Origin: Actinomadura rupiterrae
GTDB taxonomy: Bacteria > Actinomycetota > Actinomycetes > Streptosporangiales > Streptosporangiaceae
NCBI RefSeq assembly: GCF_024172125.1
Contig: NZ_JAMZEA010000005.1
Coordinates: forward strand, 62,001-126,000
Length of the DNA: 64,000 bases
Direction: 5' to 3'
Below are positions 33,090 through 41,541 of the stretch, piece after piece (the first letter of the stretch is position 1; every line of letters begins with the position of its first letter). A model generated the notes under the pieces. It saw only the letters and a program-made list of their open reading frames with translations. It was not told where the DNA came from and ran no database searches. The position numbers and the translations under genes are program-made.

Positions 33090-34565
33090 TCACTGGCCGC
33101 CGGACAGCTTCTCGCGCAGGGCCGCGAGGGCCTCGTCGGTCGCCAGGGCACCGCCGGTGGTCTCGGTCTCGGCGCCGCCGCTGTAGGAGGTCTCGCCGGC
33201 CGGCGCCGGGGCGCCCTCCGCCTCGGCCTCGGCCTTGCGGGCCTCCTCGATCTGCTTGCGGTGCGCGTCGAACCGGGCGCGGGCCTCGGCGTACTGGCGC
33301 TCCCAGGTCTCGCGCTGGGTGTCGTAGCCCTCCAGCCACTCGCCGGTCTCGGCGTCGAAGCCCTCGGGGTACTTGTAGTTGCCCTGCTCGTCGTACTCGG
33401 CGGGCATGCCATAGAGGGTGGGGTCGAAGTCCTCTTCCTCCATGGCCGCGGCGCCCTCGTTCGCCTGCTTCAGCGAGAGGCTGATGCGGCGCCGGTCGAG
33501 GTCGATGTCGATGATCTTCACGAAGATCTCGTCGCCGACCTGGACGACCTGCTCCGGGATCTCCACGTGGCGCTCGGCCAGCTCGGAGATGTGGACCAGG
33601 CCCTCGATGCCCTCCTCGACCCGGACGAACGCGCCGAACGGCACCAGCTTGGTGACGCGGCCCGGCACGACCTGGCCGATCTGGTGGGTGCGGGCGAACT
33701 GCTGCCACGGGTCTTCCTGGGTCGCCTTGAGCGACAGGGAGACGCGCTCGCGCTCCATGTCGACGTCCAGGACCTCGACCGTGACCTCCTGGCCGACCTC
33801 GACGACCTCGGAGGGGTGGTCGATGTGCTTCCAGGAGAGCTCGGACACGTGCACCAGGCCGTCCACGCCGCCGAGGTCGACGAAGGCGCCGAAGTTGACG
33901 ATCGAGGAGACCACGCCCTTGCGGACCTGGCCCTTCTGGAGCGTGTTGAGGAAGGTCTGGCGGACCTCGGACTGGGTCTGCTCCAGCCAGGCGCGGCGGG
34001 ACAGGACCACGTTGTTGCGGTTCTTGTCCAGCTCGATGATCTTGGCCTCGAGCTCGCGGCCGACGTACGGCTGCAGGTCGCGGACGCGGCGCATCTCGAC
34101 CAGCGACGCGGGCAGGAAGCCGCGCAGGCCGATGTCGAGGATGAGGCCGCCCTTGACGACCTCGATGACCGTACCGGTGACGATGCCGTCCTCGTCCTTG
34201 ATCTTCTCGATCGTGCCCCAGGCGCGCTCGTACTGGGCGCGCTTCTTGGACAGGATCAGGCGACCCTCCTTGTCCTCCTTCTGGAGGACGAGGGCCTCGA
34301 CGTGGTCTCCGACGGCGACGACCTCGTTGGGGTCGACGTCGTGCTTGATGGAGAGCTCACGGGACGGGATGACACCCTCGGTCTTGTAGCCGATGTCGAG
34401 GAGGACCTCGTCTCGATCGACCTTGACAACGGTGCCTTCGACGATGTCGCCGTCGTTGAAGTACTTGATGGTCTCATCGATCGCGGCGAGGAAGGCTTCC
34501 TCGGACCCGATGTCGTTGACCGCTACCTGCGGGGTGGTCGAGGTGGCCTCGGTGCTGCTCGTCAT
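33090..34565 (-). CDS. rpsA: 30S ribosomal protein S1
   Basis: RNA-binding ribosomal protein helping mRNA recruitment. About 491 residues with four S1 domains: about 30-100, 115-185, 205-275 and 290-365. Repeats of the form GxVxxVxxFGAFVDLG are visible, for example GVVSSIVNFGAFVDLGGVDG and GRVTKLVPFGAFVRVEEG. The C-terminal 110 residues are acidic and Ala/Glu-rich, as in other actinobacteria. ATG 34565 (MTSSTEATS) is chosen over an in-frame ATG nine codons upstream because actinobacterial S1 proteins start this way and CCGGAG precedes it. Confidence 0.97.
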   Translation of the reverse strand: MTSSTEATSTTPQVAVNDIGSEEAFLAAIDETIKYFNDGDIVEGTVVKVDRDEVLLDIGYKTEGVIPSRELSIKHDVDPNEVVAVGDHVEALVLQKEDKEGRLILSKKRAQYERAWGTIEKIKDEDGIVTGTVIEVVKGGLILDIGLRGFLPASLVEMRRVRDLQPYVGRELEAKIIELDKNRNNVVLSRRAWLEQTQSEVRQTFLNTLQKGQVRKGVVSSIVNFGAFVDLGGVDGLVHVSELSWKHIDHPSEVVEVGQEVTVEVLDVDMERERVSLSLKATQEDPWQQFARTHQIGQVVPGRVTKLVPFGAFVRVEEGIEGLVHISELAERHVEIPEQVVQVGDEIFVKIIDIDLDRRRISLSLKQANEGAAAMEEEDFDPTLYGMPAEYDEQGNYKYPEGFDAETGEWLEGYDTQRETWERQYAEARARFDAHRKQIEEARKAEAEAEGAPAPAGETSYSGGAETETTGGALATDEALAALREKLSGGQ

Positions 34566-34860
34566 GTGTCGGCTGACTCCGGATACGGACATTGAGAGGT
34601 GTCTTCAAGCTGCGCGGAGGGCCGGTTTCCGCCCTGCCGAGGACCGGAGGAGACGCCGGGCTCCCCGGAGGGAACCCGCGCCGTTGACCGAACCGATGTC
34701 GACGACCTGACCGAGCGCGAGCCTGCTCCGTCCGAAGCCGCGCAAGCCCACAGCGCAGCGATCAGGATATGGGACCAGGCCCCTCCGGTCAATCGCGGGC
34801 GCGGCCTTCACCTGCTCACCGGCCGGAAATCCCGTCCGGTCCCGGCCGCGGCGCGGGTTT
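34566..34860 (-). other. rpsA leader region
   Basis: Upstream region of rpsA on the minus strand, without a credible gene. It must contain the rpsA promoter. I could not recognise an S1-type autoregulatory structure by eye. Confidence 0.35.
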
Positions 34861-34977
34861 TCGGACGACACGCCCGGCCTCCGCGCCCGTCCGCGCCGGG
34901 CCGTACCGCCCGTCCGTGCCCGGCCCCCGCTCTCGTCTGCGCCGTGACCCCGCGTCCGTCCGTCCCGCGGTCCCGGG

Positions 34978-35118
34978 CCCGGCCGTCCCGTGGCCTCGGG
35001 CTCGGCCGTCCCGTGGCCTCGGGCCCGGCCGTCCCGTGGCCTCGGGCCCGGCCGTCCCGTGGCCTCGGGCCCGGCCGTCCCGTGGCCTCGGGCCCGGCCG
35101 TCCCGGGGTCTCGCGGGC
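34978..35118. repeat. 23-bp tandem repeat, six copies, 3' of the polysaccharide deacetylase
   Basis: The unit GGCCGTCCCGTGGCCTCGGG plus CCC starts at 34981, 35004, 35027 and onward with an exact 23-bp spacing. The first and last copies are slightly changed. Because 23 is not a multiple of three, no frame is conserved. The array ends 13 bp from the deacetylase stop; 34860-34978 holds diverged relatives. Confidence 0.85.
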
Positions 35119-35130
35119 GTCCGTCCGGTG

Positions 35131-36258
35131 TCAGTACTCGCGTGCGTAGGGGCGGAACTGCTTGGCCAGTCGCTTCTCGAACGTCTTGGGGAAGGTGACG
35201 GTTCCCGGATCGCCGTCGGAGGTGTAGCGCTCCTGCGGGTGCGCGTCGAGCCAGTCCAGCCAGGCGGTGGAGCAGAACGTCCGGCAGTCGTTCTCCTTGA
35301 TCTTGCCCTCGGAGCGGATGCGGGTGACGGCCCACCGGTCGAACACCGTGTCGAACGGCGACTCCGACGGCTTCCAGCCGGCGAGGAACACGGCTTGGAA
35401 GGAGTACCGGCCGTCCAGGCGCTGCGCCCAGGTCCGGTTGTGGGGGATCGAGCCGAACGGGTAGGCGAACGTGGTCGTGTGCCGGCCGGTCAGGGAGAGC
35501 AGCTTGTCCTCCATGCCGCCGATCTCCTTCTGGACGCCGGCCTTGCCGAGCGTCCGCAGGTCGGGGTGGGTGACGGTGTGGTTGGCGACCTCGAAGCCGT
35601 TCTGTGTCAGCCAGCGCAGGCCGTCGGCGGCGCGCGGCCCCAGCGCGAAGAGGTCGTCGTTGCAGTAGAACGTCGCGACCGGCCGGAACCCGGGGTGCTC
35701 GCGCGCGACCTGCTGGATGATCGCGACCGCGGTGTCGGGGGCGGGGTTGCCCTGCGCGTCCAGCGAGAACTGGCCGGGGGTGCTGTCGTCGAAGGTCAGC
35801 ACGACGGGGTGCTTGCCGAGCGGCACGTCGAGCCGTCCGGACGCGAACTCGGCGGCGGTGATCGGGTAGTAGCCCGTGGTCGCCAGCCGGGTCAGCTCGG
35901 TGTACAGCTCCTTGGTCGAGCGGTCGAGCGACGCCTCCGGGTGCTTCATGATCCGGTGGTACATGAACACCGGGATCTGGCCCAGCTCGTTCGCCTTCGC
36001 CTGGACGGCCGCGGGCGCCGCAGCCGCGGTCGCGCCGCCGGACGGCGTGGCGGACGGTGTCCCGGCCGGGGCCGTCGTGCTCGGCGCCGTACTGGGCGTC
36101 GCGGACGGACGTCCCGACAGCCGCTCGGCGGGGGCCTTCCCGTGCGCGCCGGTCGTCTCGGCGCGATGCGCGTGTCTCGGCCGGTGGTCCTGGAACGCCA
36201 GCCCCAGCACCAGGGAGCAGACGACCACGAGAGCTGCGATCTTGTGGAGGAGCGGCAC
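35131..36258 (-). CDS. Secreted polysaccharide deacetylase (NodB domain)
   Basis: 375 residues. N-terminal signal/anchor (about 5-22, ALVVVCSLVLGLAF), then a Ser/Thr/Pro/Ala-rich wall-spanning linker (about 40-85), then a carbohydrate esterase family 4 domain (about 95-345). Motif 1 is LTFDDS and motif 2 is VANHTVTHPD (His-x3-His zinc site); FAYPFGSIPHN is the later block. It probably removes acetyl groups from peptidoglycan or another wall glycan. ATG 36258. Monocistronic. Confidence 0.9.
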   Translation of the reverse strand: MPLLHKIAALVVVCSLVLGLAFQDHRPRHAHRAETTGAHGKAPAERLSGRPSATPSTAPSTTAPAGTPSATPSGGATAAAAPAAVQAKANELGQIPVFMYHRIMKHPEASLDRSTKELYTELTRLATTGYYPITAAEFASGRLDVPLGKHPVVLTFDDSTPGQFSLDAQGNPAPDTAVAIIQQVAREHPGFRPVATFYCNDDLFALGPRAADGLRWLTQNGFEVANHTVTHPDLRTLGKAGVQKEIGGMEDKLLSLTGRHTTTFAYPFGSIPHNRTWAQRLDGRYSFQAVFLAGWKPSESPFDTVFDRWAVTRIRSEGKIKENDCRTFCSTAWLDWLDAHPQERYTSDGDPGTVTFPKTFEKRLAKQFRPYAREY

Positions 36259-36371
36259 GGGCCTCCCGTCGGGTCGAAACCTACGCGGGCACGGACAAGC
36301 ATGACCTATCCGAGTGATCTACCTTAAGCCCGCGCCGCTCCCAAGCCCCGGGCACGCAACATCAAAGGAAC

Positions 36372-36412
36372 GCAAAAGAAACGGCCCCGCCATCCCGGAG
36401 GACGGCGGGGCC
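36372..36412 (-). terminator. Terminator of polA
   Basis: GGCCCCGCC (36383-36391) pairs with GGCGGGGCC (36404-36412) around a short TCC/GGA inner helix. On the minus strand the stem is followed by GTTTCTTTTGCG, a T-rich tail. It lies 18 bases after the polA stop. Confidence 0.75.
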
Positions 36413-36429
36413 GCGGCGGCCTCGGAAGG

Positions 36430-39126
36430 TCAGTGGGCGGCGTCCTGCCAGGTGCGGCCGGTGCCCATGGAGACCGACAGGGGCGCGCGGAGGTCGTAGG
36501 CACCCGCCATCTGCTCGGCGACGAGCGTCTTGAGCGCGTCGAGCTCGCCCGGCGCGACCTCGATCACCAGCTCGTCGTGGACCTGGAGGAGCATGCGCGA
36601 GCGCATCCCCGCCTCGCGCAGCGCCCGGTCGACGTTGAGCGAGGCGACCTTGATGATGTCGGCGGCCGAGCCCTGGATGGGCGCGTTCAGCGCCATCCGC
36701 TCGGCCATCTCGCGGCGCTGCCGGTTGTCGGAGTTGAGGTCGGGCAGGTAGCGGCGGCGGCCGAGGATGGTCTCGGTGTAGCCGGTGTCGCGGGCCTGCT
36801 TGACGATGTCGGTGAGGTAGTCGCGGACGCCGCCGAACTGCTCGAAGTACTCGTCCATGAGGTGGCGCGCCTCGTCCACCGGGATGCGCAGCTGGCCGGA
36901 CAGCCCGTAGGCGGACAGACCGTAGGCGAGGCCGTAGTTCATCGCCTTGATCCGCGCGCGCAGCTCGGAGTCAATCTGCTCGGGCGGCAGCCCGAACACG
37001 CGGGACGCGGTGATGGTGTGGAAGTCGGCGCCGGAGTTGAACGCCTCCAGCAGCGCCTCGTCGCCGGACAGGTCGGCCATGATGCGCAGCTCGATCTGGC
37101 TGTAGTCGGCGGTGAGCAGCGACTCGTAGCCGTCGCCGACGACGAACGCCTCGCGGATCTGCCGGCCCTCGGCGGTACGGATCGGGATGTTCTGCAGGTT
37201 CGGGTCGGTGGACGAGAGCCGCCCGGTGGCCGCGACCATCTGGTTGAAGGTGGTGTGGATGCGGCCCGCGTCGTCGGCCATCGGGATCAGCGAGTCGACG
37301 ATCGACTTGAGCTTGGCGACCTCGCGCCAGCGCAGGATGTGCTCCAGGACGGGGTGCCCGTCCTTCGCCAGCAGCGTCGTCAGCGCCTCGGAGTCGGTGG
37401 TGTAGCCGGTCTTGGTGCGCTTGGTCTTCGGGAGGCCGAGCTCCTCGAACAGCACCTGCTGCACCTGCTTGGGCGAGCCGAGGTTGAACTCGTGCCCGAC
37501 CGCGTCGTGCGCGAGCTGCTCCATCTCCTTCACCTGGCCGCCGAGCGAGGCCGACAGCGACGCCAGGTGGTCGGCGTCGACGGCGATGCCCGCGCGCTCC
37601 ATGTCGGCCAGGACGCGGGTCAGCGGCAGCTCGACGTCGCGCAGCAGCCGGGTCGCGCCGCGCTTGTCGAGGTCGGCGTCGAGCACGTCGGCCAGCTCGG
37701 CGACCGCACGCGCGCGGACGGCCAGCTCCTGCGCGGCCTCCTCCTCGCCGGAGCCGTCCAGGGTGAGCTGGCCGGAGTCCTGCGACTCGTTGGTCAGCTC
37801 GCGGTGCAGGTACCGCAGGACGAGGTCGGCGAGGTCGAAGGTGCGCTGCCCGGGCAGCGCCAGGTAGGCGGCCAGGGCGGTGTCGGTGGTGACGCCGTCG
37901 AGGGCCAGGCCGCGCGCGGCGAGCGCCAGCATCGGGCCCTTGGTGTCGTGCACGGCCTTCGGCCGGGACGGGTCGGCGAGCCACGCGGCGAGCGCGCGCT
38001 CGTCGTCGGCGATCAGCTCGGCCGGGTCGAGGTGCACGGCCGGGCCCTTGGTGGACGCGATCGCCAGCGCGGTGATCTCGCCGGTGCCGCGCCCCCACGT
38101 ACCGGTGACAGCGAGGCCGAGCCGCTCCCCCACGGGAGCGTTGACCTCAAGCCAGTGCCCGAGCGCGCCGGGCTCCAGGGCGTCCAGCTCGACCTCGAAG
38201 CCCTCGTCGGCCTCGGGCTCGGCGGCGCTCAGCGACGCGTACAGCCGCTCGCGCAGCACCCGGAACTGGAGCGAGTCGAACAGGGTGTGGATCTCCTCGC
38301 GGTCCCACTGGCCCATGGCGAGGTCGGCCGGGCCCCGGTCGAGGGCCACGTCGCGGTCGAGCTTGTTGATCTGCTGGTTGCGCAGCACGCCGGCGAGGTG
38401 CTCGCGCAGGTTGTCGCCGGCCTTGCCCTTGATCTCGTCCACCCTGGCGACCAGGGTGTCGAGGTCGCCGTACTTGACCAGCCACTTGGCGGCGGTCTTC
38501 GGGCCGACGCCGGGGACGCCGGGAAGGTTGTCGCTGGACTCGCCGACCAGCGCCGCCAGCTCGCGGTACCGCTCCGGCGGGACGCCGTACTTGGCCTCGA
38601 CGGCGGCCGGGTCCATGCGGGCGAGCTCGGACACGCCGCGGATCGGGTACAGCACGGTGACGTGCTCGTCGACCAGCTGGAAGGCGTCCCGGTCGCCGGT
38701 CACGACGAGGGTCTCCATGCCCTGCGCGGACGCCTGCGTGGCCAGCGTGGCGATGATGTCGTCGGCCTCGAAGCCGGCGACCGACATGCGCGGGATGCGC
38801 AGCGCGTCCAGCACCTCGAAGATCAGCGAGACCTGGGAGCGGAACTCGTCGGGTGTCTTGGCCCGGCCGGCCTTGTACTCCACGTACTGCTCGTGCCGGA
38901 ACGTCGGCTCCGACCGGTCGAACGCCACGGCGATGCGCGTCGGCTGCTCGTCGCGCAGCACGTTGATGAGCATCGAGGTGAAGCCGTACACCGCGTTGGT
39001 GGGCTGCCCGTCGGTGGTGTTGAAGTTCTCCACCGGCAACGCGAAGAACGCCCGGTAGGCCAGGGAGTGCCCGTCGAGCAGCAGGAGCCGGTCGTGCTTG
39101 TCAGGGGTCGGTGCTTGGGTCGCCAC
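36430..39126 (-). CDS. polA: DNA polymerase I
   Basis: Gap-filling and Okazaki-fragment polymerase. 898 residues: 5'-nuclease domain (about 10-290; LLLDGHSLAYRAFFALP, VTGDRDAFQLV, GVGPKTAAKWL), a degenerate 3'-5' exonuclease-like domain (about 310-490) without a recognisable DEDD set, and the polymerase domain (about 520-898) with motif A DYSQIELRIM, motif B around KAMNYGLAYGLSAYG and motif C VHDELVIEV. The length and apparent loss of proofreading fit actinobacterial PolA. ATG 39126. Divergent from the thioesterase with a 44-bp gap. Confidence 0.97.
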   Translation of the reverse strand: MATQAPTPDKHDRLLLLDGHSLAYRAFFALPVENFNTTDGQPTNAVYGFTSMLINVLRDEQPTRIAVAFDRSEPTFRHEQYVEYKAGRAKTPDEFRSQVSLIFEVLDALRIPRMSVAGFEADDIIATLATQASAQGMETLVVTGDRDAFQLVDEHVTVLYPIRGVSELARMDPAAVEAKYGVPPERYRELAALVGESSDNLPGVPGVGPKTAAKWLVKYGDLDTLVARVDEIKGKAGDNLREHLAGVLRNQQINKLDRDVALDRGPADLAMGQWDREEIHTLFDSLQFRVLRERLYASLSAAEPEADEGFEVELDALEPGALGHWLEVNAPVGERLGLAVTGTWGRGTGEITALAIASTKGPAVHLDPAELIADDERALAAWLADPSRPKAVHDTKGPMLALAARGLALDGVTTDTALAAYLALPGQRTFDLADLVLRYLHRELTNESQDSGQLTLDGSGEEEAAQELAVRARAVAELADVLDADLDKRGATRLLRDVELPLTRVLADMERAGIAVDADHLASLSASLGGQVKEMEQLAHDAVGHEFNLGSPKQVQQVLFEELGLPKTKRTKTGYTTDSEALTTLLAKDGHPVLEHILRWREVAKLKSIVDSLIPMADDAGRIHTTFNQMVAATGRLSSTDPNLQNIPIRTAEGRQIREAFVVGDGYESLLTADYSQIELRIMADLSGDEALLEAFNSGADFHTITASRVFGLPPEQIDSELRARIKAMNYGLAYGLSAYGLSGQLRIPVDEARHLMDEYFEQFGGVRDYLTDIVKQARDTGYTETILGRRRYLPDLNSDNRQRREMAERMALNAPIQGSAADIIKVASLNVDRALREAGMRSRMLLQVHDELVIEVAPGELDALKTLVAEQMAGAYDLRAPLSVSMGTGRTWQDAAH

Positions 39127-39170
39127 ACCAGGACTCTAGTCTGCGCGTACGACAGTTTGAGGGAGGCTCT

Positions 39171-39608
39171 GTGACGGAGGAGCAGCGGATCCTCGCCGAG
39201 AAGCTCGGCATGGACTTCGCGGGCCTGGACGTTACCGGCGATCTGGCCACGTCCATGGGGATCGAGTACCTGGAGGCCACCCCGGAGCGCGTGGTGGGCC
39301 GGATGCCGGTCGCGGGCAACACCCAGCCGTACGGGCTGCTGCACGGCGGCGCGTCCTGCGTCCTGGCCGAGTCGCTCGGCTCGGTCGGGTCGGCGCTGCA
39401 CGCCGGCGAGGGCCGGATCGCGGTCGGCATCGAGATCAACGCCACCCACCACCGGTCCGCGACGTCCGGCTACGTCACGGGCGTGGCGACGCGCGTGCAC
39501 GGCGGCAACACCCTCGCCACCTACGACATCGTGATCAGCGACGACCGGGACCGCCGGGTCTGCACCGCCCGCCTGACCTGCATGCTCCGCGACGCCCCCG
39601 GCTCCTGA
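39171..39608 (+). CDS. PaaI-family hotdog thioesterase
   Basis: 145 residues, single hotdog domain. The hallmark is NTQPYGLLHGGASCVLAESLGS (about 60-80), with the catalytic Asn/His/Glu positions of the PaaI family, then GIEINATHHRSATSGYVTG. It hydrolyses acyl-CoA thioesters. The start is GTG 39171, preceded by a perfect GAGGGAGG; in-frame upstream codons have no match. Confidence 0.9.
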   Translation: MTEEQRILAEKLGMDFAGLDVTGDLATSMGIEYLEATPERVVGRMPVAGNTQPYGLLHGGASCVLAESLGSVGSALHAGEGRIAVGIEINATHHRSATSGYVTGVATRVHGGNTLATYDIVISDDRDRRVCTARLTCMLRDAPGS

Positions 39609-39778
39609 CCCCGCGCGCCACCCCCGCTCCCCCGCGTCACCCCCGGCACCTCCGCGTCACGCTCGGCGCCCTCTGGATCACCCCCGGCGTCGGCCCCGGC
39701 GTCCGATCGAAGAAAGATCGAACCTGTCGGCCGCTTCCTTTGCGGCGGGCATGGCCGTGTCGGTAACGTGGATCGGAA
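39609..39778. other. Gap 3' of the thioesterase gene
   Basis: C-rich degenerate words (CGCGTCACCCCCGGCACC type) repeat just after the stop, then two direct copies of GATCGAA near 39704-39720. No gene. Confidence 0.4.
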
Positions 39779-39851
39779 GGCCCGAGGCCACCGAGTAGAC
39801 AACGCACGCGTCCGGAAGGACGCGTTGCGGCCCCAAAGGTGGCCTCGGGCC
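39779..39851 (+). ncRNA. Structured 73-nt element (candidate small RNA or leader structure)
   Basis: A perfect 14-bp outer stem, GGCCCGAGGCCACC (39779-39792) with GGTGGCCTCGGGCC (39838-39851), encloses an inner perfect 8-bp stem ACGCGTCC/GGACGCGT (39806-39825) closed by GGAA, a GNRA tetraloop. The two single-stranded joints are about 13 bases each. I do not recognise a known Rfam class. Strand is uncertain; plus is given because the next gene downstream is on plus. Confidence 0.4.
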
Positions 39852-39986
39852 AACGACTTTCCCGCCCCCGGACGTGCGCGGACGGGCGTTGGACGCGGGC
39901 GCGGACGGACGCGGGCACGGACGGACGCGGGCACTGGGCGCGGACGGGCGCGGGAGCGCGGGCGGGCGTCGCGACACCTGTGTCCG

Positions 39987-40018
39987 GGTTTCACCGGTTG
40001 CGATTCGGTTGCGAAACC
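39987..40018. promoter_or_regulatory. 11-bp spaced direct repeat CGGTTGCGA upstream of the lipoprotein gene
   Basis: CGGTTGCGA occurs at 39995-40003 and 40006-40014, one helical turn apart, framed by the inverted arms GGTTTC and GAAACC. It ends 45 bp before ATG 40063. The spacing resembles boxes of OmpR/PhoP-type regulators; the identity is unknown. Confidence 0.35.
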
Positions 40019-40062
40019 TTCCGGATCTTCACGTCCGCCCGCGGTCCGCCTAACTTCAGGGC

Positions 40063-40596
40063 ATGCGCCGGGTGAGACCGCTCACGACCGCCGTGTCCGC
40101 CGCCGTCCTGCTGGGCTCCCTGCAGGGCTGCTCGGAGCACAAGGACCGCGGGTACACGCTGCCCGCCGAGAAGCTCCGCGAGGGCGAGAGGGCGGAGAAG
40201 GGCCGCACCGGCCGCAGCAGCGACATGCAGTTCACCGTCGTGGCCTACACCGACGGCATCACCTCGATCCTGGGCACGCACGCCGAGATGGACCCGCACG
40301 GGCGGTTCGCCCGGCTCCGGCTGCTGTGCGTGAACACCGGGCGCGACATCCAGGTCTTCGACACCTGGGCGCAGCGGCTCGTCCTCGCCGACGGGCGCCA
40401 GCTCGGCGCGGACGTCAACGGCACCATGGTCAAGCGGCAGCCCGAGCGGCTCTCGGTCGGAGCGAACATGCGCGCCGAGTTCGACCTGTGGTTCGACGTC
40501 CCGAAGGGGGCGAAGATCAAGTCCGTCCGGCTGTTCGGCTCTCCCTCCGTCGGGATGGTCACCGACCCGCCGCCCGCCGACATCCCCCTCCCCTGA
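40063..40596 (+). CDS. Putative lipoprotein with DUF4352-like beta-sandwich
   Basis: 177 residues. The N-terminus has a basic n-region, a hydrophobic core and lipobox LQGC with Cys about 23, so it should be a lipoprotein. The rest (MQFTVVAYTDGI, FARLRLLCVNTGRDIQVFD, LVLADGRQLGADV, AEFDLWFDVPKGAKIKSVRLF) has the strand pattern of Ig-like DUF4352/telomeric-type extracellular domains, in which an NTG turn and a late FDVP strand are common. No catalytic residues are evident; its function is unknown. Convergent with livF. Confidence 0.65.
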   Translation: MRRVRPLTTAVSAAVLLGSLQGCSEHKDRGYTLPAEKLREGERAEKGRTGRSSDMQFTVVAYTDGITSILGTHAEMDPHGRFARLRLLCVNTGRDIQVFDTWAQRLVLADGRQLGADVNGTMVKRQPERLSVGANMRAEFDLWFDVPKGAKIKSVRLFGSPSVGMVTDPPPADIPLP

Positions 40597-40616
40597 CCTG
40601 GCCCTCCCAGGACGCG

Positions 40617-40660
40617 AAACGGCCGCCGCCACCCCGGGAAGGGGCGACGGCGGCCGTGCC
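40617..40660. terminator. Bidirectional terminator between the lipoprotein gene and livF
   Basis: GGCCGCCG and CGGCGGCC arms (40621-40628 and 40648-40655) with an inner CCCC/GGGG helix and GGGAA loop lie between two convergent genes. On the minus strand GTTTCGCG follows, a short T-run. Confidence 0.6.
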
Positions 40661-40704
40661 GGCTCAGCGGGACGGCGGCGGGCCGTCCGTCCCGTCCACC
40701 CGCG

Positions 40705-41541
40705 TCACGCGTCGGAGTCGGGGGTGTCCTCCTCGACCGTGACGGGAGCGGCGGTGTCCGGAGCGGCGGTGTCCGCGACCGTGGTGTCGGGCGCCGCGAC
40801 CGAGGGGGCCTCGTCGGACGCCTCGACCGGGGCGTCCGCACCGCCGCCGAGGTAGGCCGCCCGCACCTGCGGGTCGTCCAGCAGCTCCGCGGCCGGCGCC
40901 GACTTCACGATCCGGCCGGTCTCCAGCACGTACGCGCGGTGCGCGATCTGCAGCGCCTGGCTGGCGTTCTGCTCGACCAGCAGCACCGTGGTGCCGCGCC
41001 GGTTGATCTCCACGATGATCGAGAAGATCTGCTGCACCAGCTTCGGCGCGAGGCCCATGGACGGCTCGTCCAGCAGCAGCACCTTCGGGTTCGCCATCAG
41101 CGCGCGGCCGATCGCGAGCATCTGCTGCTCGCCGCCGGACATCGTCCCGCCCGCCTGCGTCTTGCGCTCGGCGAGCCGCGGGAACAGCTCGTAGACCTCG
41201 GCCAGCTCCTTGGAGACGTCCCCGCGCCGGGCGTACGCGCCCATCAGCAGGTTCTCCTCCACCGTCATGCCGGGGAACACGCCCCGGCCCTCCGGCGACT
41301 GCCCGATGCCCGCCAGCACCCGCTTGTGCCCCGGCATCCTGCTGATGTCCTGCCCGGCGAACCGGATCGACCCCGAGCTCAGCGGGCGCAGCCCCGAGAC
41401 CGTCTTCAGCGTGGTCGTCTTGCCGGCGCCGTTGGCGCCGATCAGCGTGACGATCTCGCCCTCGTCGACCTCGGCGGAGATGCCCTTCAGCGCGGCGATC
41501 TTGCCGTAGTGGACGTGGATGTCGTTGATCTCAAGAAGCAT
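40705..41541 (-). CDS. livF: Branched-chain amino-acid ABC transporter, ATP-binding protein LivF, with acidic tail
   Basis: ATPase of the high-affinity Leu/Ile/Val (or related) importer. 278 residues: Walker A GANGAGKTT (35-43), signature SGGEQ (135-139), Walker B VLLLDEP (154-160). LivF proteins normally end about residue 235 (AAYLGG); here about 43 extra residues follow, made of Ala, Asp, Pro, Thr and Glu with repeats of TAAPDTAAP type. Last gene of livJHMGF; it overlaps livG by 11 bases. Confidence 0.93.
   Translation of the reverse strand: MLLEINDIHVHYGKIAALKGISAEVDEGEIVTLIGANGAGKTTTLKTVSGLRPLSSGSIRFAGQDISRMPGHKRVLAGIGQSPEGRGVFPGMTVEENLLMGAYARRGDVSKELAEVYELFPRLAERKTQAGGTMSGGEQQMLAIGRALMANPKVLLLDEPSMGLAPKLVQQIFSIIVEINRRGTTVLLVEQNASQALQIAHRAYVLETGRIVKSAPAAELLDDPQVRAAYLGGGADAPVEASDEAPSVAAPDTTVADTAAPDTAAPVTVEEDTPDSDA

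Noticed and set aside
34990..36327. Plus-strand frame of 445 codons opposite the polysaccharide deacetylase
   Set aside because: Antisense shadow of a clear NodB gene plus the 23-bp array; its open length follows from GC bias.
36433..39174. Plus-strand frame of 913 codons opposite polA
   Set aside because: Antisense shadow caused by third-position GC bias; Val/Gly/Leu/Asp-rich without domain features, whereas the minus strand encodes complete DNA polymerase I.
39779..39851. Miniature transposon with 14-bp terminal inverted repeats
   Set aside because: No target-site duplication flanks it and no second copy was noticed in the window; an RNA structure fits better.
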